6,651 nt of DNA from Propionibacteriaceae bacterium. Its GTDB lineage: Bacteria; Actinomycetota; Actinomycetes; Propionibacteriales; Propionibacteriaceae. Both the position numbers and the translations under genes were made by a program. The stretch covers positions 1 to 6,651 of the forward strand of contig DMIX01000025.1 in the NCBI GenBank assembly GCA_003451975.1, given 5' to 3'. Below the pieces are notes generated by a model. The model made no database searches, was not told the DNA's origin, and worked only from the letters and a program-made list of their open reading frames with translations. Below are positions 4,133 through 6,651 of the stretch, one piece after another (the first letter of the stretch is position 1; every line of letters starts with the position of its first letter).

Positions 4133-6553
4133 CTAGGACGTCTTCAGCCGGAACAGGGTCTCCTTCAGCCCGAACTTGCTCTTGAAGCTCGACCCGCTCA
4201 CCGTCACGCTGCCCTTGCTGCCCTTGATGGTGATGACCGAGACTCGGCCCTTGCCGTTGTACGGCCCCGGATCGGTGCGCTTGGTGATCTGAATCGACCG
4301 GAAAGTGCCGATCGCCGGATAGGCCTTGGTGATCGCACTGGTCGTGATGGTCTTCGTCCAGCCCTGGTTGCGGGCAACGCCGTCATAGGGATCGGCGTGG
4401 GCGTCCAGATAGGCATAGCCGCTCGAACTGGCGCTCCAGCCGCCGTTCGAGCTGGAGAACTGCGTCAGGGCGAGAGCTGAACCGTAGTAGACGGTCTTTC
4501 CGGCCGTTTTGGCGATCGCCGTATCGGTGGAGGAGTAGCGCGCCGAGTTGTCCTTGTACACCTGGCAGGACGAACTGTCGCACAGATCGTAGGTCGACTT
4601 CGACGACGCCTTCATCCGCAGCGCGAAGGTCCGAGCCGCAACAGCCTGTGCCTTGAGCGCTTCGGAACTCCAACTCGCCGGCATCTCAGCCGGAATCACA
4701 TTCCGCAGATAGGTTTCCAGATTCACGTAGTTGATGGTGACGTTCTTACCGGAGCGCACATCCAACCCGAGCAGGCCGGAGTAGGTGCGGGTGGACCCGC
4801 CGATGGCCAGCCGGACCACGCCGGTGGACGGGTTTCCGAAGTACCACGCCAGCTTGGAATTCAGTTTCGAGGTGCTGTAGGCCACATGGCTGCCGGCAGC
4901 GTTGCGGTAGGACAGCGTGCGCACACCCGTGGTGGTGTTGCGGGAGATTCGCCATTTTGTGTAGTCGGTGCCGCGCGGCAGCGTCAACGAGCCGCCTTTG
5001 GAATCGGTCACCGTCAACCCGGAGTTGGGGCGCACATACAAGCTGCTACTGGTGGCCCCGGTGATCCACACCCGCATGGTCTGATCCGCCGTGGTCTTCA
5101 GAGTCGTGCCGGGGTAGTAGAAAGCGATGATCTGGGAGTAGCTGAGTCCCTTTTTTGCTGCACCGTAGGCGCCATATTGGGACATGCCATGTCCGTGGCC
5201 CCAGCCTGACCCATCGGCGATGACCTTGCCGTCAGCGGGGGACAACGCGGCATCGACGGTCGTAGAGACCACTGCTGGTGCATCGGGTGCCGGCGTGCTG
5301 GTCGAGGCTTGCTTGCCACTGAAGGCGAACAGCGTCTCTTTCAGCCCGAATCTGCTCTTGAAGCTGGAGCCGCTGACGCTGACCGAACCCTTGCTTCCGG
5401 TGACGGTGATCTTGGTGACTCGGCCCTTGCCGTCGTACGGGCCGACGCCGGTGCGGGAGACGATCCGGATCGACCGGAAGGTGCCGATCGCCGGATAGGC
5501 CTTCTGCAGCGCGCTTCCGGTGATCGTCTTGGACCAGGTCTGGTTGCGCTTCACGCCGTCGTAGGGATCCTTCTTGGCGTTCAGGTACGGGTAGGTGCTG
5601 TAGCCGGCGCTCCAGCCGCCGTTCGAGCTGGAGAATTGGGTGAGCGCGGGCTTGCCGCTGTACAAAACCGTCTTGCCCTTGGTCGCGCTGATGGCCTTAT
5701 CAGTGTTCGAGGTGCGGTAGGAGATGTCCTTGTAGACCTGGCAGGAGGAGGTGTCACAGACGTCGTAGCCGTATCCGGAGGGTTTGGCGGCTTTCTCGCG
5801 TAACGCGAAGGTGCGGGCAGCCACCGCCTGGGCCTTCAACGCCTCCATGCCTTTGGCGGAGGTGGATCCCCAGCTGGAGGGCATCTCGGACGGCACCACG
5901 GTGCGCAAGTAGGTCTCGAGCTTGACGTAGTTGACCACGACATTGCGACCACTGCGCACATTCAGCGCCAATCGCCCCGGGTACGTGCGAGTTACACCGC
6001 CCGACATCGCTAGCCGCACCTTTCCGGTGCTGGTGTTGCGGATCCACCACTGCCGTGACGAATTCAGCTTGCTGCGGTAGGTTCGCCACTTCCCCGAGCG
6101 AGTGCGGTATTGCAGTGTGCGACCTTTCGAGGTGCGTGCAATGCGCCACTTGGTGTACTTCGAACTGTAGGGCAGACGCACTTTGTGGTGCGCGGAGTCG
6201 TAGACCTGAAGTCCTCGATCCGGGCGAACATAGAGCTTGGTGTGTTTGTCTGCGGTGATCCACACCCGCATCGTCTTGTTCGACGTGCCTTTCAGCGTGG
6301 TGTGGGGGTAATAGAAGGCGAGGATCTGGGAGTAGGACAGCCCCTTCGAGGCGGCACCGTAGGCGCCGTACTGGGACATACCTTTGCCGTGGCCCCAACC
6401 GGCTCCGGTGACGATCACCTTCTGATCGCTCGGTGTGACCGTTGAATCGGCGCGGGCCGGGGTGACTGCCGCGGCGCCGAAAACCAGCGCGGTCGTACCG
6501 AGGAAGGCTGCCAGCGTGCCTGCCAGGGACCGAGGGAAATGTGCGATGAGCAT
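4133..6553 (-). CDS. Secreted tandem-repeat SpoIID/LytB domain protein, putative peptidoglycan lytic transglycosylase
   Basis: This is an 806-residue exported protein. A signal peptide spans residues 1-35 (R8, hydrophobic 10-30, TPARA then D36: an AxA cleavage site). Unit 1 is about 44-411 and unit 2 about 441-803, joined by a Ser/Thr/Ala/Pro linker (412-440). Each unit holds, in order: GWGHGxGMSQYGAYGAA with a following GLSYSQI-AFYYP segment (52-83; 450-481); a beta-rich basic region; NYV-LETYLR-V-P-EMP with the predicted catalytic Glu (E223; E623); EALKAQAVAARTFALR; a C-x4-C pair (C266/C271; C658/C663); TQFSSSNGGWSA; and AYPAIGTFRSI up to FGLKETLF. SpoIID cleaves glycan strands lacking stem peptides during sporulation; non-sporulating actinobacteria carry homologues of unknown wall role. 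Both active-site Glu are kept. Compared with classical SpoIID the GWGHG module is N-terminal, not C-terminal. The C. difficile-type zinc His before the cysteines is not visible. The start is supported by GAAGGA six bases upstream. Confidence 0.9.
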   Translation of the reverse strand: MLIAHFPRSLAGTLAAFLGTTALVFGAAAVTPARADSTVTPSDQKVIVTGAGWGHGKGMSQYGAYGAASKGLSYSQILAFYYPHTTLKGTSNKTMRVWITADKHTKLYVRPDRGLQVYDSAHHKVRLPYSSKYTKWRIARTSKGRTLQYRTRSGKWRTYRSKLNSSRQWWIRNTSTGKVRLAMSGGVTRTYPGRLALNVRSGRNVVVNYVKLETYLRTVVPSEMPSSWGSTSAKGMEALKAQAVAARTFALREKAAKPSGYGYDVCDTSSCQVYKDISYRTSNTDKAISATKGKTVLYSGKPALTQFSSSNGGWSAGYSTYPYLNAKKDPYDGVKRNQTWSKTITGSALQKAYPAIGTFRSIRIVSRTGVGPYDGKGRVTKITVTGSKGSVSVSGSSFKSRFGLKETLFAFSGKQASTSTPAPDAPAVVSTTVDAALSPADGKVIADGSGWGHGHGMSQYGAYGAAKKGLSYSQIIAFYYPGTTLKTTADQTMRVWITGATSSSLYVRPNSGLTVTDSKGGSLTLPRGTDYTKWRISRNTTTGVRTLSYRNAAGSHVAYSTSKLNSKLAWYFGNPSTGVVRLAIGGSTRTYSGLLGLDVRSGKNVTINYVNLETYLRNVIPAEMPASWSSEALKAQAVAARTFALRMKASSKSTYDLCDSSSCQVYKDNSARYSSTDTAIAKTAGKTVYYGSALALTQFSSSNGGWSASSSGYAYLDAHADPYDGVARNQGWTKTITTSAITKAYPAIGTFRSIQITKRTDPGPYNGKGRVSVITIKGSKGSVTVSGSSFKSKFGLKETLFRLKTS
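4145..5233 (-). repeat. SpoIID/LytB unit 2 (residues about 441-803)
   Basis: This is the C-terminal copy, with catalytic E623 at 4685-4687. DNA identity with unit 1 is patchy but very high in places: 30 identical bases (4430-4459 and 5606-5635, SSSNGGWS region) and 34 of 35 (4293-4327 and 5469-5503, AYPAIGTFRSI region), including synonymous positions. Both units keep all the conserved motifs, so neither is obviously degenerate. Confidence 0.9.
5321..6424 (-). repeat. SpoIID/LytB unit 1 (residues about 44-411)
   Basis: This is the N-terminal copy of the internal duplication. Catalytic E223 is encoded at 5885-5887. Compared with unit 2 it is much more basic in the middle: 15 Lys/Arg among residues 135-180, against 8 in the equivalent 533-581. 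It also has an insertion around the EMP-helix junction (SWGSTSAKGMEALK versus SWSSEALK) and a longer loop before the cysteine pair. Confidence 0.9.
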
Positions 6554-6559
6554 GGGGGG

Positions 6560-6565
6560 TCCTTC
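6560..6565 (-). promoter_or_regulatory. Ribosome binding site of the SpoIID gene
   Basis: Read on the minus strand, GAAGGA lies six bases (a run of C) before the ATG at 6553. It supports that ATG as the start, and the signal peptide begins immediately after it. This gene is therefore led, in contrast to hisF and the HIT gene. Confidence 0.75.
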
Positions 6566-6594
6566 GGTTGTGTTCGCTCCTCATAAACATGCTT

Positions 6595-6613
6595 AGTCGA
6601 CGGCGTGTCGACT
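6595..6613. promoter_or_regulatory. Perfect 7-bp inverted repeat upstream of the SpoIID gene, candidate operator
   Basis: AGTCGAC-GGCGT-GTCGACT is a perfect inverted repeat with a 5-bp spacer, 42-60 bases upstream of the SpoIID start codon. Each arm contains the self-palindrome GTCGAC. A related half-site, AGTCGGT, follows at 6619-6625. The position fits an operator overlapping the promoter; I find no unambiguous -10. It could also be a small hairpin in the leader if transcription starts upstream of it. The rest of 6554-6651 shows no gene. Confidence 0.4.
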
Positions 6614-6651
6614 TGCCAGTCGGTGAGCGAAGATGAGGCGCAGATCGGCGG

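Noticed and set aside
4434..4457. A 7-bp stem (CTCCAGC / GCTGGAG, 10-base loop) inside the SpoIID gene, also present at 5610-5633 in unit 1
   Set aside because: The arms are simply the codons for the conserved SSSNGGWS motif in both units; the palindrome is probably a by-product of the protein sequence, not a terminator or regulatory hairpin.
4145..6424. Direct repeats considered as a mobile element or as an assembly duplication
   Set aside because: The two copies differ at many protein positions and in loop lengths and are joined by a low-complexity linker in one frame, as expected for an old domain duplication.
5754..6590. A 278-codon minus-strand frame overlapping the start of the SpoIID gene
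   Set aside because: It is an out-of-frame His/Arg/Pro-rich translation of the same DNA; the SpoIID frame has a signal peptide and conserved motifs.

Overview
The window looks like chromosomal DNA of a high-GC Actinomycetota (Mycobacteriales/Propionibacteriales-like). Four things point there: strong G/C bias at third codon positions; a HelY-type DSHCT helicase C-terminus; two genes whose start codons sit 6-7 nt behind a TAnnnT hexamer, as in actinobacterial leaderless transcripts; and an actinobacterial-style secreted SpoIID/LytB protein. I see no mobile element, CRISPR array, tRNA or rRNA. The genus cannot be fixed from the sequence alone.

Layout. (1) 1-938 (+) is the C-terminal part of a HelY-like RNA/DNA helicase whose motor core lies upstream of the window. 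(2) 948-1547 (-) is an XRE/cupin transcription factor, convergent with the helicase across a 9-nt gap. (3) 1548-1705 is a divergent intergenic region with a candidate operator and promoter. (4) 1706-2896 (+) is a sulfide:quinone-oxidoreductase-like flavoprotein with a proper ribosome binding site. It keeps two of the three SQR cysteines and has Arg in place of the third. (5) 2940-3701 (+) is hisF and (6) 3737-4132 (+) is a HIT-family hydrolase; each has its own leaderless-type promoter with nearly the same sequence. (7) 4133-6553 (-) is a secreted 806-residue protein made of two tandem SpoIID/LytB units, convergent with the HIT gene with no base between the two stop codons. (8) 6554-6651 is its upstream region, with a Shine-Dalgarno and a perfect 7-bp inverted repeat.

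How the genes relate. The XRE/cupin regulator and the flavoprotein are divergently arranged and may form a regulator-target pair (inference). hisF belongs to histidine biosynthesis but has no other his gene beside it here. The HIT protein and helicase are ordinary housekeeping genes. The most unusual object is the SpoIID protein. In each of its units the glycine/histidine-rich GWGHG-GMSQYGA module lies before the catalytic EMP core, the reverse of classical SpoIID. The tandem duplication therefore rebuilds the classical order across the junction between the units. This suggests a route for circular permutation and a possible two-site peptidoglycan lytic transglycosylase.
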